Assembly (NCBI RefSeq): GCF_000426485.1
Contig: NZ_AUFL01000010.1
Location: 1 to 64,000, forward strand
Direction: 5' to 3'
Length of the DNA: 64,000 nt
Source of the DNA: Indolivaga capnocytophagoides DSM 22835
GTDB taxonomy: Bacteria; Bacteroidota; Bacteroidia; Bacteroidales; Dysgonomonadaceae
The notes under the pieces were generated by a model. It saw only the letters and a list, made by a program, of their open reading frames with translations. It did no database searches and had not been told where the DNA came from. Below are positions 26,078 to 34,714 of this stretch, in pieces. Each line of letters begins with the position of its first letter. Within the stretch, counting starts at the first letter, position 1. The translations under genes and the position numbers were made by a program.

Positions 26078-26935
26078 TTATTGTATCACAATAGAGATAT
26101 TATTGAAGCCTGTATCTGATGTTGGGGTTGCAGCAGAGTCTCCATATATACGAAGATGCTTATCTGTTCCTGTGGAGTGGAATACCTGTGGGTAGAGGGT
26201 ATCTCCTTGATTCATGGTGATGGTACCGCTGCAAATAATCTGAGCCATAAATGATCCGGCTGTCGGAAACGAGTTTGTACATTTGATTGTTTTTCCATTG
26301 CTGGATATCCAGTGCCCTTCGATATAACTGTCGGCAGAAATTTTGTCGATAGCGAAATGTAGACTGAGGGTTGCTGTATATAATCCTGACTTTGGCGCAG
26401 TAAAGACTCCGGTTGTAGGATTGAAAGTATTGGTAGGATCATATTTTATGTTCCAGTTCCCTACTTGAGTTGTTTGATTATCAGGACAATTTACCGTGTT
26501 GTAAGAATTGGTTGCTATTACGCAGTTACGTGGGGCATCATATTCGAGAACCAGCCATTGAGTACCATCTGAATAATGGAGTTCTTTGGTTGTCGGAACA
26601 TATTTGATCGCACCTCCTTTTGCTGTCGCTGCCGATAGATTGGTTGTACCGATACCTATAACATTATTATCTCCATAAGTTGCCCTTAGATCTAGCCTTA
26701 CGGTCGGGTTAGCTGTTCCAAGCCCCATATATCCGTTATCAAGTAAGGTCATCAAGTTTACATTGTTTGCATTAGATATGAGCAAGCTTTGTGTCGATGA
26801 AGTATTACCGTCCGATAATATATCGAGTGACGCAGTGGGTGTTTGAGTGTTTATTCCTACCTGAGCAAAACTATTATTTGTCAATACTCCCCAAATAAAG
26901 ACAAAGGCTATGGTTATAAATCTATATTTTCTCAT
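26078..26935 (-). CDS. Exported C1q-like protein, paralog 2
   Basis: A 285-residue protein with signal peptide MRKYRFITIAFVFIWGVLTNNSFA. It has the same architecture as its neighbours: VGINTQTPTASLDILSDGNTS, then YMGLGTANPTVRLDLRATYG, GGAIKYVPTTKELHYSDGTQW, and a C-terminal FTAPKSGLYTATLSLHFAI jelly-roll block. The Cys pair in NCVIATNSYNTVNCPDN may form a disulfide. It is the middle gene of the three-gene operon. Divergence between the paralogs is greatest in the jelly-roll, as expected for surface-exposed loops. Confidence 0.75.
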   Translation of the reverse strand: MRKYRFITIAFVFIWGVLTNNSFAQVGINTQTPTASLDILSDGNTSSTQSLLISNANNVNLMTLLDNGYMGLGTANPTVRLDLRATYGDNNVIGIGTTNLSAATAKGGAIKYVPTTKELHYSDGTQWLVLEYDAPRNCVIATNSYNTVNCPDNQTTQVGNWNIKYDPTNTFNPTTGVFTAPKSGLYTATLSLHFAIDKISADSYIEGHWISSNGKTIKCTNSFPTAGSFMAQIICSGTITMNQGDTLYPQVFHSTGTDKHLRIYGDSAATPTSDTGFNNISIVIQ

Positions 26936-26940
26936 ATTTG

Positions 26941-27744
26941 TTAATTCTCTAATATACTTAAATTACAATATCCGGCTTTTAAAGTTTTTGCACTTCCCAT
27001 ATTGTGAAAAATTACAGGCTTCAGTATTTGACCTATGCTTAGCTGGAAGTTGCCCGAACAAAGAACTGATGTTTGAAAAGTGGCAGCTTTATTATATGTC
27101 GATTGACATTTGACTGTGGTTGCAGGTGACACCAAATTAAGCTGTAAATAGGAGTCTGCGGCAACTGTTCCGCTGCTGAATGTTGCTATTACCGAGATAG
27201 TATATGTTCCGGTACGAGGAGCGGTAAACTCTCCTGTAGAGGATGAGAATGTGCCTAACAGATCTTCTTGCACACGCCAGTTTTTAATATTGACAGATGT
27301 ATTATCTAGAAATGACTGGCTCGTGTTGATAATGTCGGCCACGACGTAAGTCTTGATAACATTAGCACTTAGCTTTTCCCAATTAGTATTGTCAGAAAGA
27401 TACAATGCCTTTGTTCCGGTATCATACTTTAGCGCTCCGGCCTTGGCCTGACTTGCTGTTTGGCTGCTGGTTCCGATACCTATGATGGAGTTATTTGCAT
27501 TGTCACGCAAGTCTAAACGGATATTCGATGTAGTTATACCTAGTCCGAGTGCTCCGTGATCACGTAGTGATAAAATTTCATTATCAGACGTATTTCTGGC
27601 AGAGAGTGCTTGTGTTGCATTGGTATTTCCTGTCGAAATGATCTCAAGAGTAGCTTGAGGTGTTGTCGTATTTATCCCTACGTGTTGGGCATTAATAACC
27701 CCGACGGAGAATATCCCCATCATTAAAAGAAATTTTTTTTTCAT
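26941..27744 (-). CDS. Exported C1q-like protein, paralog 1 (first gene behind the (CT)26 leader)
   Basis: A 267-residue protein with signal peptide MKKKFLLMMGIFSVGVINA, then HVGINTTTPQATLEIISTGNT, GALGLGITTSNIRLDLRDN, AGALKYDTGTKALYLSDNTNW, and the C1q-like FTAPRTGTYTISVIATF near the C-terminus. The reading frame stays open upstream of this ATG to 28128, through the CT microsatellite. The ATG at 27744 is chosen because it begins a good signal peptide. The promoter at 28269 gives a leader of about 520 nt that carries the repeat, which could make expression phase-variable. Confidence 0.75.
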   Translation of the reverse strand: MKKKFLLMMGIFSVGVINAQHVGINTTTPQATLEIISTGNTNATQALSARNTSDNEILSLRDHGALGLGITTSNIRLDLRDNANNSIIGIGTSSQTASQAKAGALKYDTGTKALYLSDNTNWEKLSANVIKTYVVADIINTSQSFLDNTSVNIKNWRVQEDLLGTFSSSTGEFTAPRTGTYTISVIATFSSGTVAADSYLQLNLVSPATTVKCQSTYNKAATFQTSVLCSGNFQLSIGQILKPVIFHNMGSAKTLKAGYCNLSILEN

Positions 27745-28123
<379 letters not shown>

Positions 28124-28268
28124 ATATTTCACACGACACAACCATCTCTGAATTGTTAAAAAAACAAGAGTGGTCAAAGTTTATATGTGTGAAAACTGAA
28201 ATCATTAGCACGATTAATTATTAGGATACAAGTATAAATAATCAAGGGGTTACTTATATCAGACTGTG

Positions 28269-28297
28269 CAAATATAAGGATTTTTTATCATATGCAA
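28269..28297 (-). promoter_or_regulatory. Promoter of the C1q-like operon
   Basis: On the minus strand TTG (28297-28295), an 18-bp spacer, and TATATTTG (28276-28269). This is an exact match to the Bacteroidota -33/-7 pattern, and transcription would run through the CT repeat. Confidence 0.75.
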
Positions 28298-28322
28298 AAT
28301 TTGATCATAAAGGCTTGTGTGG

Positions 28323-29993
28323 TTAATATCCGGCAACAGCATCATCCCCTCTGGAATCAGCTCCTCCTTCGAGTGTACCATCAGCTTTAATGATGATAGC
28401 TTCGACTCTTCCGTATGGTTTGCGGGGTACTATTTTATAGCCTTTCGACTCAAGACGCAACCTTACTTCATCGGTAATGGCTCCGTCTTCGGCTTGTACT
28501 TCATTAGGTAGCCATTGATGATGAAAGCGGGGTACAGAAACCGATTTCTGTGCATCGAATCCATATTCTATGTTGTTTATTATAGCCTGAAAAACAGATG
28601 TGATAATCGTTGATCCTCCGGGTGTACCTACAACCATATACAGTTTACCTTCTTTTTCGAGGATTGTAGGAGTCATAGAACTTAACATCCGTTTATTGGG
28701 TGCAATGGAGTTTGCTTCGCCACCCACTAATCCATATAGATTCGGTACACCGGGCTTAACCGAAAAATCATCCATCTCGTTGTTCAATAAAAATCCTGCG
28801 CCATCTACTACCACCTTCGAGCCGTATGATCCATTTAAGGTCGTAGTAACTGATACAGCATTACGGTCTTTATCTACAATACAATAATGTGTGGTCTGAT
28901 CGCTTTCGTAAGGTGTAAATCCTATCGGTTTGATCTCCGAACTGGGTGTTGCCTGCGCAAAGTTTATATCTGCCATGCGTCTGACAATATAGTTTGCTTC
29001 AAGCAGTTCTTTCTGCGGAACCTTTATAAAGTCGGGGTCTCCCAGATATTCGGCTCTGTCGGCATATGCCCTGCGTTCGGCTTCTACAATCAGCTGTACT
29101 GTCGAATCCTGCTGAAAACCCCATTGCGAGACCGGATATTTCTCAATAGTTTTCAGCAGAGTAATAAGTGCAATACCTCCGCTCGAAGGTGGCGGCATAG
29201 ATATAACTTTGTAGTTTTTATAATCGGCTGATATGGGGATACGCCAGATTGCCTTGTAATTTTTAAGATCATCTGATGAGATGATTCCATTGTTCCTTTT
29301 CATTTCGGCAATTATCATATCGGCGACTTCTCCCTGATAGAATCCTTTACTGCCCTTTTTTGCAATAAGCTTTAGGGTTTTGGCTAAATCGGGCTGCTTC
29401 AAGATGTCACCCTTAGACCATTCCGTATCTTTAACGAAAGCACATCCATTGGAATTATAACGGATAAAGTAATCTTTATTTTTGTTTAATTCATCGACTT
29501 GCATATCGGTTAACCCGAATCCGTTTTCAGCAAGTTTAATTGCCGGAGCCAGTATCTTATCCCACGATAGCTTTCCGTACTTGCGATGAGCTTCTTCCAT
29601 TCCTGCTACTGTTCCGGGAACTCCGGCAGCTAATCCTCCGTATAGGCTTTTATCTGTTATGGCATTCCCGTTTTCGTCGAGATACATGTCTCTGTGTGCT
29701 TTTTGGGGAGCAGTTTCCCTGTAATCCAAAGCTGTCGTTTTGCCTTCGGTAGAACGATATACCATAAATCCCCCGCCACCTATGTTTCCTGCATTGGGAT
29801 AAACAACAGCCAGTGCAAATTGTACAGCAACGGCTGCATCTATAGCATTACCCCCTTCTTTGAGTATTTCTATTCCGGCTTCGGAAGCTAAAGGATGAGC
29901 AGATACTACCATCCCGTTTGGTGAAAGGGTAGGCGACTGAGCCGATAGGGTTAGCGATAGAATAAAAGAGGATATGAGTAGATTTATTTTCAT
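28323..29993 (-). CDS. ggt: Gamma-glutamyltransferase
   Basis: A 556-residue exported enzyme with signal peptide MKINLLISSFILSLTLSAQ. It cleaves gamma-glutamyl bonds of glutathione and related peptides. The autocatalytic cleavage site is the TTH of SDQTTHYCIVDKD near residue 366, whose Thr becomes the nucleophile of the small subunit. Other conserved blocks are ALDYRETAP, GVPGTVAGMEEAHRKYGKL, MPPPSSGGIALI, NNEMDDFSVKPG and MTPTIL...GTPGGSTI. Length is normal. The promoter at 30021-30054 overlaps the terminator of the upstream TonB receptor gene. No terminator is visible after the stop, so read-through into the C1q-like operon is possible. Confidence 0.95.
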   Translation of the reverse strand: MKINLLISSFILSLTLSAQSPTLSPNGMVVSAHPLASEAGIEILKEGGNAIDAAVAVQFALAVVYPNAGNIGGGGFMVYRSTEGKTTALDYRETAPQKAHRDMYLDENGNAITDKSLYGGLAAGVPGTVAGMEEAHRKYGKLSWDKILAPAIKLAENGFGLTDMQVDELNKNKDYFIRYNSNGCAFVKDTEWSKGDILKQPDLAKTLKLIAKKGSKGFYQGEVADMIIAEMKRNNGIISSDDLKNYKAIWRIPISADYKNYKVISMPPPSSGGIALITLLKTIEKYPVSQWGFQQDSTVQLIVEAERRAYADRAEYLGDPDFIKVPQKELLEANYIVRRMADINFAQATPSSEIKPIGFTPYESDQTTHYCIVDKDRNAVSVTTTLNGSYGSKVVVDGAGFLLNNEMDDFSVKPGVPNLYGLVGGEANSIAPNKRMLSSMTPTILEKEGKLYMVVGTPGGSTIITSVFQAIINNIEYGFDAQKSVSVPRFHHQWLPNEVQAEDGAITDEVRLRLESKGYKIVPRKPYGRVEAIIIKADGTLEGGADSRGDDAVAGY

Positions 29994-30020
29994 CTCGATT
30001 TTGAATTTCTGTGTATGTTA

Positions 30021-30054
30021 CAAATATAAAAAATACCGGATTGCTGTAATACAA
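30021..30054 (-). promoter_or_regulatory. Promoter of ggt
   Basis: The minus strand reads TTG (30054-30052), 23 bp, TATATTTG (30028-30021), 28 bp upstream of the ATG. The -33 element lies inside the terminator stem of the upstream gene. Confidence 0.6.
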
Positions 30055-30059
30055 TCCGG
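30033..30059 (-). terminator. Rho-independent terminator of the TonB receptor gene
   Basis: CCGGATTG (30036-30043) pairs with CAATCCGG (30052-30059). On the minus strand it is followed by TATTTTTTATA. Confidence 0.8.
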
Positions 30060-30093
30060 CAATTTTTATTTACTGGTAATTAATAGATGTCTA

Positions 30094-32874
30094 TTATATA
30101 GTCAATCCGACTCTGGCAAAAACATAACGTCCGTTGAATCCGAATTGCTGTCCTGTACGTGAGTAGATAAAGTATCCTGCTCCTCTGTTTCCTGCATTGT
30201 TTTTATCAGGATAGATGTCAAATACATTATTCGAGCCAAGGCTTAGTTTTAGATTTTTATTGAGGTCATAACCAACGACAAGATCTGTTATGATTCTTGG
30301 ATCGTATGTTTGTGCATCTGCTTCTACATTGGTAGCTGCATCGGTAGACCCGAAATATACATTGCGTACCAAGAACGACCATTTGTCGAGACTGTAATTA
30401 ATACCCAGGTTCACTTTTACTCTTGGGGTAGCAGATTCTATGTAAATGCGGCTTGCCCTGTCGAGATACGAGCTTTCTTTTCCGGCGAGAATAGTCGATG
30501 AGTGTACGTCTCCTACAATATTGGTTTTCGAAAATGTTCCTGCCAGATCGACTCTCAAATTCCCTTTTCCTATTTGATCCTGATAAGTCAGTACTGCGTC
30601 TATACCTTTGGTTTCGGTATCTATTGCATTGGCAAAGAAACGAGCCGATGATGCTCCCACCTGATTCAATAGCTGATATATTTCTTTATCTTGTTCGGAT
30701 GCATTTGCCGAATTATCTCCTTTGAATTGTCCTGTATAAATAATGCGGTCATCTATGCGGATAAAGTATCCGTCGACAGTTGCTTTGAATTTTCCGAAGT
30801 TAGCAGTGAAGCCTCCGCTTACACTGAATGATTTTTCTTCTTTCAGTTTTGGAATACCTAATAATTTAGCCGCACGACTGTCGTTGGTGAAAGTTCCGGA
30901 TTGGACGATTACGCCATCTGTCCAGACACTTGATGTAGCACTGAAATATCGTTGATGCAGCGAAGGAGCTCTGAATCCTGTATTGGCGGCAGCACGAAAC
31001 GAAAGGATATCGTTGACCTTGTAACGAGTAGATACTTTCCAGTTGAGAGTGGAACCAAAATCAGAATAGTTCTCGAAACGAAGGGCTCCCGCAACTAACC
31101 ATTGAGGAGTAAAGTTTACCTCTACATCTCCGTAAGCGGCTACTGATGACCTGCGTGAATTGGTTGCATTCTCGGGTCTGAATCCGGGGAAAGCCTGAGC
31201 TCCTCCCGCATAAGCTGAACCGTTTTCAGCGAAAAGGGTTTGAACCGAACCGTTGATATCAGATACATAGATCGGATTTCCGTTTACATCCGTTCCTACT
31301 TTATTAGCTTTGCCATAGTCGCGGTATGATGATTCTTCTCCTTCACGGATGATGTAGTTTTCGTATCGGTGTTCTACTCCGAATGCCAGGTTGACTCCGG
31401 ACAGGACGTCTGCAAAATTGCGGTCTATATCCAGATTGGTCGTATTTTGGGTAAAGCCGTATCCGCCGGCATCAAAACTTGTCGGAGAACTTTTTCCTAA
31501 AGAAGCATTCAAACTGTTTTCTGTATTGAAATCAATTGTATTATTCCCGTAAGTATTTGATAAATCGACATGCCATCCTGATACTACGCCCCTGATTCCG
31601 GCTGATAAAGATTTATCGTAATTGTTAGTTGCGATAAGTGGCAAAAATCCATCGGGATATATTTCGGAAATATTCTGAGTGATTTGAGCCGGCTGGCGGC
31701 GGAATGCTGCCGATTCACCTTCTCTGTAATTTAGTCCCCCGAATGCATAAATCTCAGTTTCGTTTTTAAGAGGTAATACACCATTGAAAAAGGCAGCACC
31801 TCCTCTGGTTTTCGATTGTCCGATACGGGAAACATAGTCTGCACGAGTTTCTCCTCTGCGGGCTAATTCTTCGTCTGTTATGTCTTTTCCTGTAGGGTTC
31901 GGGTATAGGTCGGGGCGGTTGTAATCGTTGAAGATAGTTCCTGTAAATTCTTTCTGTCGGTTAGTTGGCTTACGATCGCTGTAAACTCCCGAGAAATTAA
32001 GGAATCCACCTTTGTCTCCTAATTTAATCCCGTAATTGAGATCAACATCCACTCTTTCTCCATCGAAATCATCTTCTGAGTTTTTAGACCAATATCCTCC
32101 TGCCGATGTACTGAATTTTAGCTTATCAGTGGAATCTTCCAGAATGATATTTATTACTCCGGCAATAGCATCAGATCCGTATTGAGCTGCTGCTCCGTCA
32201 CGTAATACTTCGATGCGTTTGATGGCGGATGTGGGAATTGCGTTAAGGTCTGTTCCTACCGATCCTTTACCTACTGTTCCGTTGATATTGATAAGCGAGG
32301 TCGTGTGACGGCGTTTACCGTTGATAAGTACTAATACCTGATCAGGACCTAGTCCTCTCAACGTAGCCGGGTCTATGTGGTCTGTACCATCGCTGATAAC
32401 CTGTGTGTTGGAGTTAAAAGAAGGGACTACATAGTTTAAGATCTGGGTAAGTGAGACCTGTGGAACGTCTTTCAGAGTCTGCGCGTCTATAACATCCACC
32501 GGAACGGGTGTTTCGAGGCGAGATCTTCCTCCTCCCCGTGAACCAAGAACTACTACCTCTCCTAATTCTTTTTGTGACAGTTGGAAATCCTGTTTTCCGT
32601 CCTGATTTTCTTCTAATATGATTTTTGCCCATTTCTGGTCATATCCCAAATAACTGGCAGCAAGGGTATATGAACCCGGAGCAGTCTTTATTTCGTATGT
32701 TCCGTCGTCGTTGGTTACGGTATTTATATTAGTACCTTCTATTCTGACAATAGCCCCTACGAGCGGAGTGTTCTGATCGTAGATTTTTCCTTTGATAGTT
32801 GTTAACTTCTGAGCAAATACGGTAGTTGATCCTAATGCTAAAAGTGTTAATACTGAATATATTATTTTTTTCAT
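30094..32874 (-). CDS. TonB-dependent outer-membrane receptor
   Basis: A 926-residue receptor. It has a signal peptide (MKKIIYSVLTLLALGSTTVFA), a carboxypeptidase-regulatory-like domain (IKGKIYDQNTPLVGAIVRIEGT...DGTYEIKTAPGSYTL, residues ~27-110), and a plug domain (TPVPVDVIDAQTLKDVPQVSL..., then IKRIEVLRDGAAAQYGSDAIAGVINIIL near 215-245). The beta-barrel runs to the C-terminus, with typical GFRAPSLHQRYF and LSLGSNNVFDIYPDKN motifs. No SusD gene adjoins it, so it is not a SusCD pair. The ligand is unknown; vitamins, siderophores and peptides are possible. It has its own promoter and terminator. Confidence 0.92.
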   Translation of the reverse strand: MKKIIYSVLTLLALGSTTVFAQKLTTIKGKIYDQNTPLVGAIVRIEGTNINTVTNDDGTYEIKTAPGSYTLAASYLGYDQKWAKIILEENQDGKQDFQLSQKELGEVVVLGSRGGGRSRLETPVPVDVIDAQTLKDVPQVSLTQILNYVVPSFNSNTQVISDGTDHIDPATLRGLGPDQVLVLINGKRRHTTSLININGTVGKGSVGTDLNAIPTSAIKRIEVLRDGAAAQYGSDAIAGVINIILEDSTDKLKFSTSAGGYWSKNSEDDFDGERVDVDLNYGIKLGDKGGFLNFSGVYSDRKPTNRQKEFTGTIFNDYNRPDLYPNPTGKDITDEELARRGETRADYVSRIGQSKTRGGAAFFNGVLPLKNETEIYAFGGLNYREGESAAFRRQPAQITQNISEIYPDGFLPLIATNNYDKSLSAGIRGVVSGWHVDLSNTYGNNTIDFNTENSLNASLGKSSPTSFDAGGYGFTQNTTNLDIDRNFADVLSGVNLAFGVEHRYENYIIREGEESSYRDYGKANKVGTDVNGNPIYVSDINGSVQTLFAENGSAYAGGAQAFPGFRPENATNSRRSSVAAYGDVEVNFTPQWLVAGALRFENYSDFGSTLNWKVSTRYKVNDILSFRAAANTGFRAPSLHQRYFSATSSVWTDGVIVQSGTFTNDSRAAKLLGIPKLKEEKSFSVSGGFTANFGKFKATVDGYFIRIDDRIIYTGQFKGDNSANASEQDKEIYQLLNQVGASSARFFANAIDTETKGIDAVLTYQDQIGKGNLRVDLAGTFSKTNIVGDVHSSTILAGKESSYLDRASRIYIESATPRVKVNLGINYSLDKWSFLVRNVYFGSTDAATNVEADAQTYDPRIITDLVVGYDLNKNLKLSLGSNNVFDIYPDKNNAGNRGAGYFIYSRTGQQFGFNGRYVFARVGLTI

Positions 32875-33130
32875 TTTTCGGTTTTTTTATTGATGTTGAG
32901 TTTCTGATAACGATACTTTATTCTAAAATATGATCAACAACATCGCATGAAAACCGCTTGGATTCTAATTTTGAAAAGTCCAGATAAAAGTCCGAATCCC
33001 AATAATTTAAGGATCTGTTCTTTTTGATAATTGTGTAGCCCCATATTTTTCTTTATTTTTTACAAAAGCAAAGGTATTGGATGTTAATATTCTTGAAAAT
33101 ACCATAGATGCGGTATTTTGGATGGTAAAA
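32875..33130 (-). promoter_or_regulatory. Leader/promoter region of the TonB receptor gene
   Basis: A perfect -7 box, TACCTTTG on the minus strand, is at 33069-33076, giving a leader of about 190 nt. The leader contains no recognisable riboswitch; in particular I saw no cobalamin or TPP core motif. No -33 TTG is apparent. Confidence 0.4.
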
Positions 33131-33131
33131 T

Positions 33132-33165
33132 AAAAGCCTGCTTTCCAGATGAAAACAGGCTTTTT
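33132..33165 (-). terminator. Rho-independent terminator after the Nudix-like membrane protein gene
   Basis: AAAAGCCTG (33132-33140) pairs with CAGGCTTTT (33156-33164). On the minus strand it is followed by ATTTTACC. Confidence 0.75.
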
Positions 33166-33184
33166 ACTTAGATTTATTTATCTC

Positions 33185-34309
33185 TTATTTTATAATCTCG
33201 TTTTTAACAAGTTCTGCCTGAATTACTACATTTTTCAGGTACTCGTATTCTAATTGGAAGCATTCGGAGAAAACTTTTTCATCCGAGAAGCTTTCTTCAA
33301 TCTGTTTCGCTGTCCAGAATTTACCATTAAGCAGACTTATGCTTTTTAATTGTTCTTCTGTTTCAATACGTGCGATAAAAAGAAATATCAATCGTTTGGT
33401 CTCTTCATTTTCATATACATACTTGATAAGAAAATTAAACGGCAGTTCCTGCATGTTTAATGCCCGTGATATACTGTTTCGTACTGCAATATTTATTTCG
33501 TGGTTGAATAACATGTATTTCTCGAATGGATGATCGTATGATCCGGGATCAAGAGTGTCTGTTTCTGACCGTTTTTGCAAGTAAACATCTCCTTTGTGTA
33601 TAAGTGCAACCCGAACAACCGGATGCATGAATCTATTTTTCATTTTAGAAGAAACAGAGCGTGCGATTCTTCCTGTAACTTCTCCTGATTCGTTAACTAT
33701 AGGCAGCCATTCTTCTTTTCTCAATTGTTTGATGATCCTGCGGGTTTTAACTTCTTCGTAGATGACAATAAAGAGAAATATTATAACAGGGACAATACCG
33801 TATATAATTAAATTAACTTCCCACAGGTATTTTACCGGTTGCTTGAATGAATAGATCAGCAGTACAAATATGTAAGGTGTCAGAATATATTGCGATAACC
33901 GGGCGATATCGAATACTTCGCTCAGGAATGTTTTCTGTACAATACTTTTTTTCTTTCCAAGATACATGCTTATGTATGTTTTGGATAGTCTGGCCACAGT
34001 AAGAAAAGTGGTCAGAATGACAAAATAAAATGCAAGGAAAAATACCGGTGGCAAATCCTGTGGTGCTGTAAGCAGCCTGATAATAAGTGTGAGTCCCAGA
34101 GCAAATGAATTGAACAGAAATATCAGTCCGCAAACACTCGCTTTTGTATATAATCTCAAACATACATCTGCCAATATCGAAACAAAGATCGATATAGCTA
34201 ATGAATAGAGTACATTATTTGTAGTCCAGAATAATACAATGAATAAGACTCCTATGATTAAGCCCAAAGAGGGGTTAATCAAGTATTTTTTGACACCTTT
34301 TGTAATCAT
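33185..34309 (-). CDS. Polytopic membrane protein with degenerate Nudix-like C-terminal domain
   Basis: A 374-residue protein. Residues ~12-185 hold about six hydrophobic segments in three pairs (for example LGLIIGVLFIVLFW, SVCGLIFLFNSFALGLTLII, IIYGIVPVIIFLFIVIY). After a basic linker, EEWLPIVNESGEVTGRIARSV and HPVVRVALIHKGDVYLQKRS (near 230-250) look like the opening of a Nudix hydrolase of the IPP-isomerase type. The region where the Nudix box GX5EX7REUXEEXGU should lie reads FNHEINIAVRNSISRALNM and lacks the catalytic glutamates. The domain is therefore probably inactive and may sense a ligand or regulate the membrane part. Function unknown. Confidence 0.6.
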   Translation of the reverse strand: MITKGVKKYLINPSLGLIIGVLFIVLFWTTNNVLYSLAISIFVSILADVCLRLYTKASVCGLIFLFNSFALGLTLIIRLLTAPQDLPPVFFLAFYFVILTTFLTVARLSKTYISMYLGKKKSIVQKTFLSEVFDIARLSQYILTPYIFVLLIYSFKQPVKYLWEVNLIIYGIVPVIIFLFIVIYEEVKTRRIIKQLRKEEWLPIVNESGEVTGRIARSVSSKMKNRFMHPVVRVALIHKGDVYLQKRSETDTLDPGSYDHPFEKYMLFNHEINIAVRNSISRALNMQELPFNFLIKYVYENEETKRLIFLFIARIETEEQLKSISLLNGKFWTAKQIEESFSDEKVFSECFQLEYEYLKNVVIQAELVKNEIIK

Positions 34310-34643
34310 AATATAAATATCCCTAAGCCATGTATTGCATGTTAAAAGTGCATGCTTTTAAAGTGTTAGAGATCAATTTTTTCTTTCTATTATCTTCTTA
34401 TTATCAAATTAATGTCTTAGACTTTTTTTGCTGGTTTTGGTAAACATAATAGTCTAAGCTTGTTATGAGTAAATAATATATCTTCGGATATTATTATTAT
34501 GATATATAAAACAAACATTATTATCTTTTGTTTATTTTTTTTAGAAAGATTTTAGTGAGTGAAATTGTCCTAACAGCGTTCTTGACTGCAATGTAATAAA
34601 TCATTTCTGAAAATACTTTGACTTTTGGCGGAAAAGGATAAAA
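34310..34643. other. AT-rich intergenic region
   Basis: About 330 bp upstream of the Nudix-like gene with no convincing ORF. It contains a near-palindrome TTAAAAGTGCATGCTTTTAA around 34342-34361. No perfect -7 box was identified. Confidence 0.4.
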
Positions 34644-34675
34644 AAAAGATGAAATAATGATATATTTCATCTTTT
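34644..34675 (-). terminator. Rho-independent terminator after the DPP IV gene
   Basis: AAAAGATGAAATA (34644-34656) pairs with TATTTCATCTTTT (34663-34675). On the minus strand a T-run follows (TTTATCC). Confidence 0.75.
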
Positions 34676-34714
34676 ATCTTTTTGTAAACAGATCGGATTA
34701 GCGATTCTCTTTTT

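Noticed and set aside
32875-33130. Possible riboswitch in the ~190-nt leader of the TonB receptor
   Set aside because: No conserved core (cobalamin, TPP, FMN or SAM) could be recognised by eye.
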